NCBI GenBank assembly: GCA_041552135.1
Contig: JBFELL010000007.1
Coordinates: 1 to 35,844, forward strand
Origin: SZUA-186 sp041552135
Lineage (GTDB): Bacteria; Pseudomonadota; Gammaproteobacteria; UBA9214
Direction: 5' to 3'
DNA length: 35,844 bases
Of this stretch, positions 15,968 to 23,828 are shown in pieces (within the stretch, counting starts at the first letter, position 1; the number at the start of each line of letters is the position of its first letter). The notes beneath the pieces are model-generated. The model ran no database searches. It was not told the origin of the DNA and saw only the letters and a program-made list of their open reading frames with translations. A program made the translations under genes and the position numbers.

Positions 15968-16821
15968 ACCTGGTGATCATCAGCGGCCTGTCCGGCTCCG
16001 GCAAGAGTATCGCCCTGCACACGCTGGAGGACATGGGCTATTACTGTATCGACAACCTCCCCGTCGGCCTGCTCGATGCACTCTCACAGGAATTCAGCGA
16101 CCATAACCCCGACAAGGTCGACAAGGTCGCCGTCGGCATCGATGCCCGCAATCATGCCGAGCAGATAGGCCACTTCCCGGACTTCCTCGCCAGTTGCAAG
16201 GAGCGTGGCTTCGATTGCCGCACCCTGTTTCTGCAGGCCGACAGCCAGACCCTGCTGCAGCGCTTCAGCGAGACGCGCCGCAAACACCCGCTGTCCGGTC
16301 CCGACATGACACTGGCTGATGCCATCGAGGCGGAGCGTGCGCTGCTGGCGCCGGTCGCCGGCGAGGCCGACCTGTTCATCGACACCAGCCGCACCAACGT
16401 CCACCAGCTGCGGGAACTGGTACGCGAGTGCATCGGCGGCGGCGAGTCCTCCGGCCTGTCGGTGGTGCTGCGCTCCTTCGGTTTCAAGCACGGCATACCG
16501 GTCGACGCCGATATCGTGTTCGATGCCCGCTGCCTGCCCAATCCACACTGGGAACCGGGGCTGCGCCACCTGACCGGGCTGGACCGGGACGTTGTCGAAT
16601 TCCTCGACCGTGAGCCATCGGTGCATGAATTGTGCGATGATATCGGAAGCTTCCTGGCCCGGTGGGTGCCCCGCTATGACAAGGATAACCGCAGTTATCT
16701 CAGCGTCGCCATCGGCTGCACCGGTGGCCAGCACCGCTCCGTCTACCTGGTCGAGCGCATCGTTGCCCGGCTGGGTGACCGTTTCGGAAATATCGTAAAG
16801 CGTCACAGGGAACTGGAATGA
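15964..16821 (+). CDS. rapZ: RNase adapter protein RapZ
   Basis: RapZ is a nucleotide-binding protein that in E. coli senses glucosamine-6-phosphate and guides RNase E to the GlmZ small RNA. The 285 residues start with Walker A GLSGSGKS (8-15) and include YYCIDNLPVGLL, LFLQADSQTLLQRFSETRRKHPL, VVLRSFGFKHGIPVDADIVFDARCLPNPHW and the C-terminal VAIGCTGGQHRSVYLVERI. ATG 15964 overlaps hprK and the stop overlaps the EIIA-Man gene, both as ATGA. Whether GlmZ exists here is unknown; in distant species the family may have another role. Confidence 0.97.
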   Translation: MNLVIISGLSGSGKSIALHTLEDMGYYCIDNLPVGLLDALSQEFSDHNPDKVDKVAVGIDARNHAEQIGHFPDFLASCKERGFDCRTLFLQADSQTLLQRFSETRRKHPLSGPDMTLADAIEAERALLAPVAGEADLFIDTSRTNVHQLRELVRECIGGGESSGLSVVLRSFGFKHGIPVDADIVFDARCLPNPHWEPGLRHLTGLDRDVVEFLDREPSVHELCDDIGSFLARWVPRYDKDNRSYLSVAIGCTGGQHRSVYLVERIVARLGDRFGNIVKRHRELE

Positions 16822-17219
16822 CCGTCGGAATCCTGCTGATCACACACACGGGCCTGGGACACAGCCTGTTGCGTTCGGCACGCGCCATACTGGCCGCGGA
16901 ACCCGCGCATGCCGAGGCTATCGATGTGCCTGGCGACAGTGATCCCGATGCCATATTCCAGCAGGCACTGGCCGCCTGCCGGCGGCTCGACAGTGGTGAC
17001 GGCGTACTGGTCCTGACCGACCTGTATGGCAGCACGCCGAGCAATATTGCCGGCCGCCTGACGGAGCAGCAAAACGTCCTCGTGCTGGCCGGGGTCAATC
17101 TGCCGATGCTGGTCAGGGCACTGAACTACCGGGCAAGCCCGCTGGAAGAACTCGGGAAAAAGGCCATACACGGCGCCCGCGACGGCATGGTAATGACGAC
17201 GCGCAAGGAGGCCTCCTGA
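16818..17219 (+). CDS. Stand-alone PTS EIIA, mannose/fructose (Man) family
   Basis: The 133-residue protein corresponds to the EIIA domain of mannose-class PTS, with the phosphorylated His10 in GILLITHTGLG and the typical GDGVLVLTDLYGSTPSNIAGR and VLAGVNLPMLVRAL. In sugar transport this domain passes phosphate from HPr to EIIB. No EIIB, EIIC or EIID gene is in the window, so a regulatory role alongside EIIA-Ntr is likely. It overlaps rapZ by four bases and leads into HPr, whose ribosome-binding site (AAGGAGG at 17205-17211) lies inside its last codons. The gene name varies between genomes (ptsL, manX-like), so none is given. Confidence 0.95.
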   Translation: MTVGILLITHTGLGHSLLRSARAILAAEPAHAEAIDVPGDSDPDAIFQQALAACRRLDSGDGVLVLTDLYGSTPSNIAGRLTEQQNVLVLAGVNLPMLVRALNYRASPLEELGKKAIHGARDGMVMTTRKEAS

Positions 17220-17220
17220 G

Positions 17221-17490
17221 GTGGTGCAAAAAGAGGTCACCATCGTCAACAAACTCGGCCTGCATGCCCGGGCGGCCGCCAAGCTGGTCACCCTGGCATC
17301 GTCCTTCTCCAGCGAGATCGATATTTCCAGGAACGGTCAATCCGTCAACGGCAAGAGCATCATGGGTGTCATGATGCTGGCTGCCTCGCGCGGCACCAGC
17401 ATTGTCATCACGGCCAGTGGTCATGACGAGGACGAGGCCGCTACCTCGCTGGAGGAACTGGTGCAGGGCCGCTTCGGGGAAGAGGAGTAG
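17221..17490 (+). CDS. ptsH: Phosphocarrier protein HPr
   Basis: HPr carries phosphate from EI to EIIA proteins. The 89 residues have both classical sites at canonical numbers when translated from the GTG at 17221: His15 in KLGLHARAAAKL and Ser46 in NGKSIMGVMMLAAS. AAGGAGG at 17205-17211 lies 9 bases before this GTG, supporting it over the adjacent GTG at 17224. Ser46 is the HPrK/P target, so this HPr can be controlled both by EI and by HPrK. It could equally be labelled ptsO/NPr by position, but the GKSIMGV Ser46 region is HPr-like. It starts one base after the EIIA-Man stop, and EI follows after 41 bases. Confidence 0.97.
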   Translation: MVQKEVTIVNKLGLHARAAAKLVTLASSFSSEIDISRNGQSVNGKSIMGVMMLAASRGTSIVITASGHDEDEAATSLEELVQGRFGEEE

Positions 17491-17531
17491 CTGATCGACC
17501 GGCCTGTCGGCAGCGCGGGAAAACCAAGCAA

Positions 17532-19274
17532 ATGAGCCTGATGCTCAACGGAATCGGCGTTTCACGCGGTGTTGCCATCGGCAGGGCACACTTTATCCAG
17601 CGTGGCGTCATCGAGGTCCTGGAGTCGGCGATACCGGCACACCTGGTCGAGGACGAGGTCAGCCGCTTCAGGAACGCGGTGGAAACCGCGCGCCTGCAGC
17701 TGACCTCCATTCGCGAGCGCATTCCGGCCGGTGCGCGGGCGGATATATCCGCCTTCATCGACACCCACCTGCTCATGCTCGATGACGCGACACTGGCGAC
17801 CATTCCCGTGGAACTGATACGCGAGCGGGGCTGCAACGCGGAATGGGCGCTGAAGCTGCAGCGCGATGCAATCTCAGACGTATTCGAGCAGATGGACGAT
17901 GCCTACCTGCGCACCCGCCTCGGTGACATCGACCATGTCATCAACCGCATCCAGCGGATCCTGCTGATGAGCACCCAGGTTGAAGTCCCTGCGGAAGACA
18001 GCCTGCAGGGGGCCATCGTGCTGGCCGATGACCTGACGCCGGCGGAAACCGCGCTGCTCGGCCATCAGGGTGTCGCAGCCTTTGCCACCGAGTACGGCGG
18101 CCCCCTCTCGCACACCGCCATCCTGGCCCGCAGCGAGCAGCTGCCCGCTGTCGTCGGCCTGCACGGAGTGCAGAACTATATCCATGACGGTGACGAGATC
18201 ATCCTCGACGGCCGGCGGGGTGTGCTGATTGCCGATCCGGACCCGGCGATGATCCACTACTACCGCGAGCGCCTGGCGCTGGAACAGCAGCGCCAGGCGC
18301 AGCTGGCCATGCTGGCGGATACGCCAGCCGTGAGCCTCGACCGGACACCGGTGAGCCTGATGATCAACATCGAGCTGCCCGGTGATATCGATGCGGTCAG
18401 CCGGGAACGCAGCAGCGGCGTCGGCCTTTACCGGACCGAGTTCCTGTTCATGAACCGGCGTCGGCCACCGGACGAGGAAGAGCAATACGCCTGCTACACG
18501 AAGGTCGTGGACAGCCTGAACGGCAAACCCCTGACCATCCGCACCCTGGACATGGGCGCCGACAAGCAGGTCGACGGCGCCGGCGCCGGTGCCCGCTGCG
18601 TCAACAACCCCGCCCTGGGCCTGCGCGCCATTCGCCTGTGCCTGAAGGACCCTGACCTGTTCCTGCCGCAGCTGCGCGCCATCCTCCGCGCCTCGGCGCA
18701 TGGACCGGTACGCATGATGATCCCGATGCTGTGCAACATGAGCGAACTCGACCAGGTGCTGCAACTGATCCACGAGACCCGCAACCGCCTGGAGCGCCAG
18801 GGCCACGCCTTCGATCCCGCCATGCCGGTCGGCGGCATGATTGAGATCCCCGCTGCCGCCCTGTCGGCAGCGGCGTTTGCCGCCAAGCTCGATTTTCTGT
18901 CGATCGGCACCAATGACCTGATCCAGTACACACTGGCGATTGACCGTGTCGACGATGAGGTCAACTACCTGTACGACCCGCTGCACCCGGCGGTGCTGCA
19001 GCTGATCAAGATGGTCATCGATGCCGGCAGGGCACGCGGCATCCCGGTGGAAATGTGCGGCGAGATGGCGGGCGATCCACGCTACACGCGCCTGCTGCTG
19101 GGCATGGGGCTGACCGAGTTCAGCATGCACCACACGGCACTGCAGGAGGTCAAGCGCGTCATCAACCAGAGCAGCATCACCGAGCTCGCCCCGCAGGTCA
19201 GCGCACTGATGCAGTGCAGTGACCATGCCGGCCTGCTGGCCCGGCTCGAGTCGATCAATCGCAACATCGTCTGA
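17532..19274 (+). CDS. ptsI: PTS enzyme I, phosphoenolpyruvate-protein phosphotransferase
   Basis: EI takes phosphate from PEP and passes it to HPr. The length, 580 residues, matches ordinary EI. The phosphorylated His194 is in YGGPLSHTAILARS, the PEP-binding signature is in GLYRTEFLFMNR, and the catalytic Cys509 in VEMCGEMAGDP is intact. There is no N-terminal GAF domain, so it is not the nitrogen-type PtsP; one EI probably serves both EIIA proteins. It follows HPr by 41 bases, with a weak ribosome-binding site. mgtE lies 117 bases downstream. Confidence 0.97.
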   Translation: MSLMLNGIGVSRGVAIGRAHFIQRGVIEVLESAIPAHLVEDEVSRFRNAVETARLQLTSIRERIPAGARADISAFIDTHLLMLDDATLATIPVELIRERGCNAEWALKLQRDAISDVFEQMDDAYLRTRLGDIDHVINRIQRILLMSTQVEVPAEDSLQGAIVLADDLTPAETALLGHQGVAAFATEYGGPLSHTAILARSEQLPAVVGLHGVQNYIHDGDEIILDGRRGVLIADPDPAMIHYYRERLALEQQRQAQLAMLADTPAVSLDRTPVSLMINIELPGDIDAVSRERSSGVGLYRTEFLFMNRRRPPDEEEQYACYTKVVDSLNGKPLTIRTLDMGADKQVDGAGAGARCVNNPALGLRAIRLCLKDPDLFLPQLRAILRASAHGPVRMMIPMLCNMSELDQVLQLIHETRNRLERQGHAFDPAMPVGGMIEIPAAALSAAAFAAKLDFLSIGTNDLIQYTLAIDRVDDEVNYLYDPLHPAVLQLIKMVIDAGRARGIPVEMCGEMAGDPRYTRLLLGMGLTEFSMHHTALQEVKRVINQSSITELAPQVSALMQCSDHAGLLARLESINRNIV

Positions 19275-19331
19275 CACTTCCCTGCGCCCCTGGCGCGTTA
19301 TGCTCCACTTACCCGACTTTCGGCTGGCTGC

Positions 19332-19350
19332 TAAACTGCACGCAGTTTTA
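19332..19350 (+). terminator. Small hairpin with T-run after ptsI, possible weak terminator
   Basis: AAACTG (19333-19338) and CAGTTT (19343-19348) form a 6-base stem with a CACG loop, followed by a T-rich end. The stem is AT-rich and the T-run is short, so termination would be weak. The same stretch, TGCTAAACT, could instead serve as an extended -10 element for mgtE. Confidence 0.3.
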
Positions 19351-19391
19351 TCCATGGCAATAACAACCCGACGCACGGGCACGCAAGGCAG

Positions 19392-20750
19392 ATGACGGAA
19401 TCAGCGCAGACACAGACCACCGGCAGCCGGCTGGAGCGGCTGACCCAGGCACTCGATCGCGGTGCCGCGGACAGCATTAGCCAGATGCTTGCCGGCCTGC
19501 ACGCCGGCGAGATTGGCGACCTGCTGGGCTCATTCCCGCAGGGGCCGCGCGAAATTCTCTGGGAACTGGTCGAGCCGGATGAGCGCGGCGAGGTCCTGCT
19601 GGAGGTCAATGACGAGGTGCGTGCCGGCCTGATCGGCCTGATGGAGAACGAGCAGCTGGTCGCCGCCGCCGGGGGCCTTGATACCGACGACCTCGCCGAC
19701 CTGATCACGGACCTGCCGCATGCGGTGACCCGTGAAGTCCTGCGCTCCATGGACAAGCAGAACCGCGACCGTCTCGAGGTGGTGCTGCACTACCCGCAGG
19801 ACACCGCCGGCGGCCTGATGAACGTCGACACCGTGACGGTCCGTGCCGACGTCACGCTCGACGTGGTGCTGCGCTACCTGCGGCTGCATCCGGACGTGCC
19901 GGAAACCACCGACACCCTGTTTGTGGTCAACCGTGACGACATCTACCAGGGCATACTGCGCCTCTCCACCCTGCTCAGCAACGACCCCGAGCTGTTCGTC
20001 GCCGGGGTCATGGACAGAGAGGTACAGGCCATACCCTGCGACATGGCGGACGATGAGGTCGCCCGCCTGTTCGAGGACCGCGACCTGCTGTCCGCGCCGG
20101 TGGTGGACCCCGACGGCAGGCTGCTGGGGCGCATCACCATCGACGATGTCGTCGATGTCATCCGCGAGGACGCCGAGCATTCCCTGCTCAGCATGGCCGG
20201 CCTGGACGAGGAGGACGATACCTTCGCGCCGGTAATCACCAGTGCACGCCGCCGGGCCGTGTGGCTGGGCATCAACCTGTTCACCGCCTTTCTCGCCTCC
20301 TGGGTGATCGGGCTGTTCCAGGCGACCCTGCAGCAGGTGGTCGCGCTGGCCGTGCTGATGCCGATTGTCGCCAGCATGGGCGGCATCGCCGGAAGTCAGA
20401 CGCTGATCATCGTCATCCGCGGCATGGCGCTGGGCCAGGTGGGCAGCAGCAACGCCCGCTGGCTGATAATCAAGGAACTCGCCGTCACGGCAGTGAATGG
20501 TGTCGTCTGGGCGCTGGTCGTGGCGCTGCTGGCAACGTTCTGGTTCCGGGACATCGACATCGGCCTGATCATAGCCGCGGCACTCATCATCAACCTGGTC
20601 TGCGCCGCCATTGCCGGCTTCAGCATCCCGTTCACCCTCAACCGCATGAACATCGATCCGGCCCATGCCGGCACCGTCATACTGACGACGATCACCGATG
20701 TGGTCGGCTTCATGGTGTTCCTCGGCCTGGGGACGATCTTCCTGCTGTAG
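19392..20750 (+). CDS. mgtE: Magnesium transporter MgtE
   Basis: MgtE is a homodimeric Mg2+ channel gated by intracellular Mg2+. The 452 residues have the helical N domain (about 20-140, including LPHAVTREVLRSM), tandem CBS domains (about 150-270, with the linker YPQDTAGGLMN) and five membrane helices from about 300. The pore helix region contains the family stretches MPIVASMGGIAGSQTLIIVIRGMALGQ and LNRMNIDPAHAGTVILTTITDVVGF with the pore Asp. AAGG lies 5 bases before the ATG. mgtE after ptsI is a recurring arrangement. The stop codon is inside the first unit of a REP-like doublet. Confidence 0.96.
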   Translation: MTESAQTQTTGSRLERLTQALDRGAADSISQMLAGLHAGEIGDLLGSFPQGPREILWELVEPDERGEVLLEVNDEVRAGLIGLMENEQLVAAAGGLDTDDLADLITDLPHAVTREVLRSMDKQNRDRLEVVLHYPQDTAGGLMNVDTVTVRADVTLDVVLRYLRLHPDVPETTDTLFVVNRDDIYQGILRLSTLLSNDPELFVAGVMDREVQAIPCDMADDEVARLFEDRDLLSAPVVDPDGRLLGRITIDDVVDVIREDAEHSLLSMAGLDEEDDTFAPVITSARRRAVWLGINLFTAFLASWVIGLFQATLQQVVALAVLMPIVASMGGIAGSQTLIIVIRGMALGQVGSSNARWLIIKELAVTAVNGVVWALVVALLATFWFRDIDIGLIIAAALIINLVCAAIAGFSIPFTLNRMNIDPAHAGTVILTTITDVVGFMVFLGLGTIFLL

Positions 20751-20813
20751 CAGCGGCTTCGGTCGCGATAATGGTATATCGCCGAAGCAGTCGCGACTGG
20801 AGTCGCTCCTCTC
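20747..20813. repeat. REP-like inverted doublet between mgtE and pmbA
   Basis: Two copies of a short palindromic motif face each other. The plus-strand unit (20747-20769) reads GTAGCAGCGGCTTCGGTCGC then GAT; the minus-strand unit (20790-20813) reads GAGAGGAGCGACTCCAGTCG then CGAC. They share the pattern G-AGCG-CT-C-GTCGCGA, and each can fold alone; GCGACT-CC-AGTCGC is a perfect 6-base stem. Between them GCTTCGG (20756-20762) also pairs with CCGAAGC (20782-20788). The pattern resembles REP families I recall from Pseudomonas and xanthomonads. The first unit contains the mgtE stop codon. The element separates two convergent genes and could act as a bidirectional terminator. Confidence 0.7.
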
Positions 20814-20855
20814 TCAAATGACGGATACGCTGCACCGGCCCGCCTGCCCTGCGCG

Positions 20856-22214
20856 TCAGGCCCCGGCGATCGTCATCTGCTCGATCAGGACAGAGCCCGT
20901 CCGGGTTGCCCGGCGCGGGTCGACATCGTTGCCGACCTCGACAATGCCCATGAACATGTCCTTCAGGTTGCCCGCCACGGTGACACCGTCCACCGGATAA
21001 CGGATCTCGCCGCCCTCGACCCAGAAGCCCGCAACCCCGCGCGAATAATCGCCGGTCACCGTATTGACGCCGAAGCCGATGGTCTCGGTGACCAGCAGGC
21101 CGGTGTCCATGGCGTGCAGCAGCCCGTCCAGGTCACGCTCGCCCGGGTCGATGGTCAGGTTGCGCACCCCGCCGGCATTGCCGGTGGTCTCCATGCCCAG
21201 CCTGCAGGCCGAGTAGCTGTTCAGCACATAGCCCTGCAGGACACCGCCGGTGACGATGTCCCGCGCCCGTGTTGCCACGCCCTCGTTGTCATAGGGCGCA
21301 CTGGCAATCGCCTTCTTCAGCAGCGGCTGTTCGTGGATGTGCATGAATTCCGGGAACACCGGCTTGCCGAGGTGGTCGACCAGGAAAGAGGCCTTGCGGT
21401 ACAGGCTGCCCCCCTGGATGGCGCTGATGAAATTGCCGAACAGGCCACGCGCCACCTCCGCCGCAAAGATGACCGGCGCCTGGCGGGTGGACAGGCGCTG
21501 CGCGCCAAGCCGTCGCAGCGTGCGTTCGCCGGCCTTGCGGCCGATGACTGCCGGCGTGTCGAGATCGGCACTGTCACGCGCCGAGACGCTCCAGTAGTCC
21601 CGCTGCATCTCCTCGCCCTGCCTGCCGACCACGGCGCAACCGAGGCTGTGCCGGCTGCTCCGGTAGCCGCCCATGAAACCATTGCTGTTTCCGGATACGC
21701 GCAGGCCGGTGTAACTGCTGGCTGTCGCCCCCTCTGAGTTGACGATCCGCTCATCCACTGCACGCGCGGCCGCCTCGCATTCGCGCGCCACTTCAATGGC
21801 CTGTTCGGCGGTGAGGTCCCACGGATGGTACAGGTCGAGATCAGGAATTACGGTCGCCAGGCGCTCGGGGTCCGCCAGGCCGCCACAGGCATCCTTGCTG
21901 GTGTAGCGGGCGATGTCACAGGCCGCACGGACGGTCTCGCGAACACTGTCCGGGGCAAAGTCGGCGGTGCTGGCCGAACCCTTGCAGTGATCGAAGTACA
22001 CCGTCAGCCCCATGCCGCGGTCATGGTTGTATTCCAGGGTCTCGGTTTCACCGAGGCGCACCGTGACCGACAGGCCGATGTCCTCGCTGACGCCTGCCTC
22101 TACGCCATCCGCCCCCATGGACTGCGCCTGCTTGATCGCATCCTGCACCATTTCCTGCAACTGCGCGGAGTCCGGCAGTACGGGTTCGTTTCCTGTCAGC
22201 GAGGTATCGCTCAT
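20856..22214 (-). CDS. pmbA: Metalloprotease PmbA (TldE)
   Basis: PmbA/TldE pairs with TldD to form a heterodimeric protease that in E. coli matures microcin B17 and degrades the CcdA antitoxin. The 452-residue length is typical. Family stretches include GADGVEAGVSEDIGLSVTVR, DHCKGSASTADF, IVNSEGATASSYTGLRVSGNSNGF, APYDNEGVATRARDIVTGG and TGDYSRGVAGFWVEGGEI. As expected for TldE it lacks the HExxxH zinc motif, which is on TldD (23829-25274). It starts at ATG 22214 and diverges from darP. No ribosomally made peptide cluster is nearby, so a housekeeping proteolytic role is more likely here. Confidence 0.97.
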   Translation of the reverse strand: MSDTSLTGNEPVLPDSAQLQEMVQDAIKQAQSMGADGVEAGVSEDIGLSVTVRLGETETLEYNHDRGMGLTVYFDHCKGSASTADFAPDSVRETVRAACDIARYTSKDACGGLADPERLATVIPDLDLYHPWDLTAEQAIEVARECEAAARAVDERIVNSEGATASSYTGLRVSGNSNGFMGGYRSSRHSLGCAVVGRQGEEMQRDYWSVSARDSADLDTPAVIGRKAGERTLRRLGAQRLSTRQAPVIFAAEVARGLFGNFISAIQGGSLYRKASFLVDHLGKPVFPEFMHIHEQPLLKKAIASAPYDNEGVATRARDIVTGGVLQGYVLNSYSACRLGMETTGNAGGVRNLTIDPGERDLDGLLHAMDTGLLVTETIGFGVNTVTGDYSRGVAGFWVEGGEIRYPVDGVTVAGNLKDMFMGIVEVGNDVDPRRATRTGSVLIEQMTIAGA

Positions 22215-22264
22215 GCCATGTCACCTTGTCGAAGTGGCGGAAATTCTACCGGTCGGGGCCTGAC

Positions 22265-22293
22265 CGGACAAATCCCGCGGAAAACGTTATGCT
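22265..22293 (+). promoter_or_regulatory. Possible sigma-70 promoter for darP
   Basis: CGGACA (22265-22270) and TATGCT (22288-22293) are separated by exactly 17 bases, each matching four of six consensus positions. The start would fall near 22300, about 23 bases before the darP ATG, inside the 108-base divergent pmbA/darP gap. Confidence 0.4.
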
Positions 22294-22322
22294 TGTCCGC
22301 GCCAACTGTGAACCGCACTGCA

Positions 22323-22835
22323 ATGCACGATCCGGAATACGACCGCCCTGCCAGGCCCAGCAAGACCCGCCGCAAGCGCGATGTGGAGGCGCTGCAGGAA
22401 CTGGGCAGTGCACTGCTGGACTTCAGTGAAGAGCAGCTGCAGCAGCTGGATCTGCCGGAGAAACTGCTGGATGCCGTCCGGGAGGCCGGGAGAATCCATG
22501 CCTACGGCGCACGCCGCCGCCAGCTGCAGTACATCGGCAAGCTGATGCGCGATATCGACCCGGCGCCGATCCGGGCCGCCATCGCTGCGCGCGAGCACCA
22601 GCAGGAGACCCATACGCAGGCCTTCCACCTGCTGGAGGACTTGCGTGATGCGCTGCTCCTCCAGGGTGACGCCGCCCTGGGCACGGTACTGGAACATTTC
22701 CCTCTGGCTGATCGCCAGCACCTGCGGAAACTGGCGCGACAGGCGCGCAGGGAACACGACGAACACCAGCCGCCGAAGGCATCCCGGCGACTGTTTCGCT
22801 ACCTCAGGGAACTGCAGGAGGCCGACGCCACCTGA
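22323..22835 (+). CDS. darP: Ribosome biogenesis factor DarP (YjgA, DUF615)
   Basis: The protein is 170 residues, highly charged and helical, with the DUF615 features SKTRRKRDVEALQELGSALL, LPEKLLDAVREAGRIHAYGARRRQLQYIGKLMR and KASRRLFRYLREL. In E. coli DarP (YjgA) binds late 50S precursors and helps the peptidyl-transferase centre mature. The start is ATG 22323 (MHDPEYDRP); upstream the frame is open but overlaps pmbA antisense and has no family sequence. No strong ribosome-binding site. It diverges from pmbA, its common neighbour, and converges on the next gene with a 20-base gap. Confidence 0.93.
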   Translation: MHDPEYDRPARPSKTRRKRDVEALQELGSALLDFSEEQLQQLDLPEKLLDAVREAGRIHAYGARRRQLQYIGKLMRDIDPAPIRAAIAAREHQQETHTQAFHLLEDLRDALLLQGDAALGTVLEHFPLADRQHLRKLARQARREHDEHQPPKASRRLFRYLRELQEADAT

Positions 22836-22855
22836 TTCAGGCCGGCCCGGCCCCG

Positions 22856-23281
22856 TTACCAGCTGCCCAGCGAACGCTCGACCACCGGCTCGCCGCAACC
22901 CGTGTACAGGCTGCCATCGAGGCGTACATTCACTGTCGCAGCGTAGGCCTTGCCGGACTGCGCGTCCTGGCAGAACATATCCAGCACGACAACATCCATA
23001 TGATGAGCATCATCGACGACGCGGTAGGTGACGGCCTTGATGTTGCCACGTGTCAGGTCGGGACCGAGTTTGACGAAACGGTAGCTGCCCGAACCCTCCT
23101 CGGCGGTAAAATTCAGCCGCCGGCCCTCCTGATCGATAGTCAGTTGCCAGCCGGGCTCGTGACCCAGCGCATGGAAATCGGCCGTCACCGGCTGACCGGC
23201 GCCACTGGCCGCCGATGACATCGACAAGCCGGCCACGAGGGCCAGCATAGCGCAGGGATTACAGCATGACCGGTCGTTCAT
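22856..23281 (-). CDS. Exported protein of unknown function, COG3650-like
   Basis: The product is 141 residues from ATG 23281, preceded by GAGG about 10 bases upstream. It has a signal peptide (hydrophobic AMLALVAGLSM, then small residues to about position 30, AASGAG). The mature part contains FHALGHEPGWQLTI, like the F-A-G-EP-W motif of COG3650-type lipoproteins, and ends with the pattern FCQDAQSGKAYAATVNVRLD then YTGCG, whose two Cys could form a disulfide. There is no lipobox at the cleavage site, so it is probably a soluble periplasmic protein. A possible promoter (TTGTCC, 17 bases, TACTGT on the minus strand) lies at 23317-23345. It forms a small group with the lipoprotein gene upstream. 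I can give no function. Confidence 0.82.
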   Translation of the reverse strand: MNDRSCCNPCAMLALVAGLSMSSAASGAGQPVTADFHALGHEPGWQLTIDQEGRRLNFTAEEGSGSYRFVKLGPDLTRGNIKAVTYRVVDDAHHMDVVVLDMFCQDAQSGKAYAATVNVRLDGSLYTGCGEPVVERSLGSW

Positions 23282-23452
23282 CTCGCCTGTTCCTCGTCTG
23301 CGGGAATGCTTGCGCAACAGTACAACACTGACAATCACAGGACAATTGTACCGGGACCACGCCCTGCCCGGCGAAGTGCTGTCCGTCACACGCCATATTG
23401 CCCGACTACGGCCGCCGGCCCGATCCGGCCTGTGCACCCCGCACGCGATGTG

Positions 23453-23782
23453 TCACATGAATTCGAGATTGCCTTTCGTCAGGTTGACCGGTGCCGGTGG
23501 CTTGCCGCTCCCTGTTCTGGGAATGCCACTGATCACGATAAAGGCTTTCGGCACCCTGTACTGCGCCTCTCTGTCCGGCCATTTTTCTTCCAGGTAGAAA
23601 TGCTCCCCGTCTTCGCCGAGGTACCACCAGGATATCGCGGCATCGGCATAGGAATCCTGCCACACCCTGGCAAACTGCAGGCCGTTCAGCGGCTGTGTGT
23701 CACTGCAGGCGGCAAGCAGCAGGGCCAGCGCAGGGAGGATACCTGCCCTTGGCAGGTTGCACCTGTTTGCTTTCGCATGCAT
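23453..23782 (-). CDS. Small predicted lipoprotein of unknown function
   Basis: The product is 109 residues from ATG 23782, with GAGG 7 bases upstream. The N-terminus is a basic stretch, a hydrophobic core (ILPALALLL) and a lipobox LLAAC, so Cys is near residue 26 and the mature lipoprotein is about 84 residues. The mature part is rich in aromatic residues (FARVWQDSYADAAISWWYLG, FYLEEKWPDREAQYRVPK). I do not recognise the family. It follows tldD by 46 bases on the same strand and could be cotranscribed with it. A longer start at 23845 would overlap tldD and put 21 residues before the signal, so it is unlikely. Confidence 0.75.
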   Translation of the reverse strand: MHAKANRCNLPRAGILPALALLLAACSDTQPLNGLQFARVWQDSYADAAISWWYLGEDGEHFYLEEKWPDREAQYRVPKAFIVISGIPRTGSGKPPAPVNLTKGNLEFM

Positions 23783-23828
23783 CGCAACGCCTCGACAATC
23801 CCCTGCCCCGGCCACCCTGCAGGCGCCC

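Noticed and set aside
17874..19382. A 502-codon open frame on the minus strand across ptsI
   Set aside because: It is fully antisense to a gene with intact EI motifs; its translation is rich in Gln, His, Asp and Arg with no domain. Long antisense frames are expected at this GC content.
19275..19391. A magnesium riboswitch (ykoK/mgtA type) ahead of mgtE
   Set aside because: The 117-base gap is too short for the known classes and holds only one small AT-rich hairpin.
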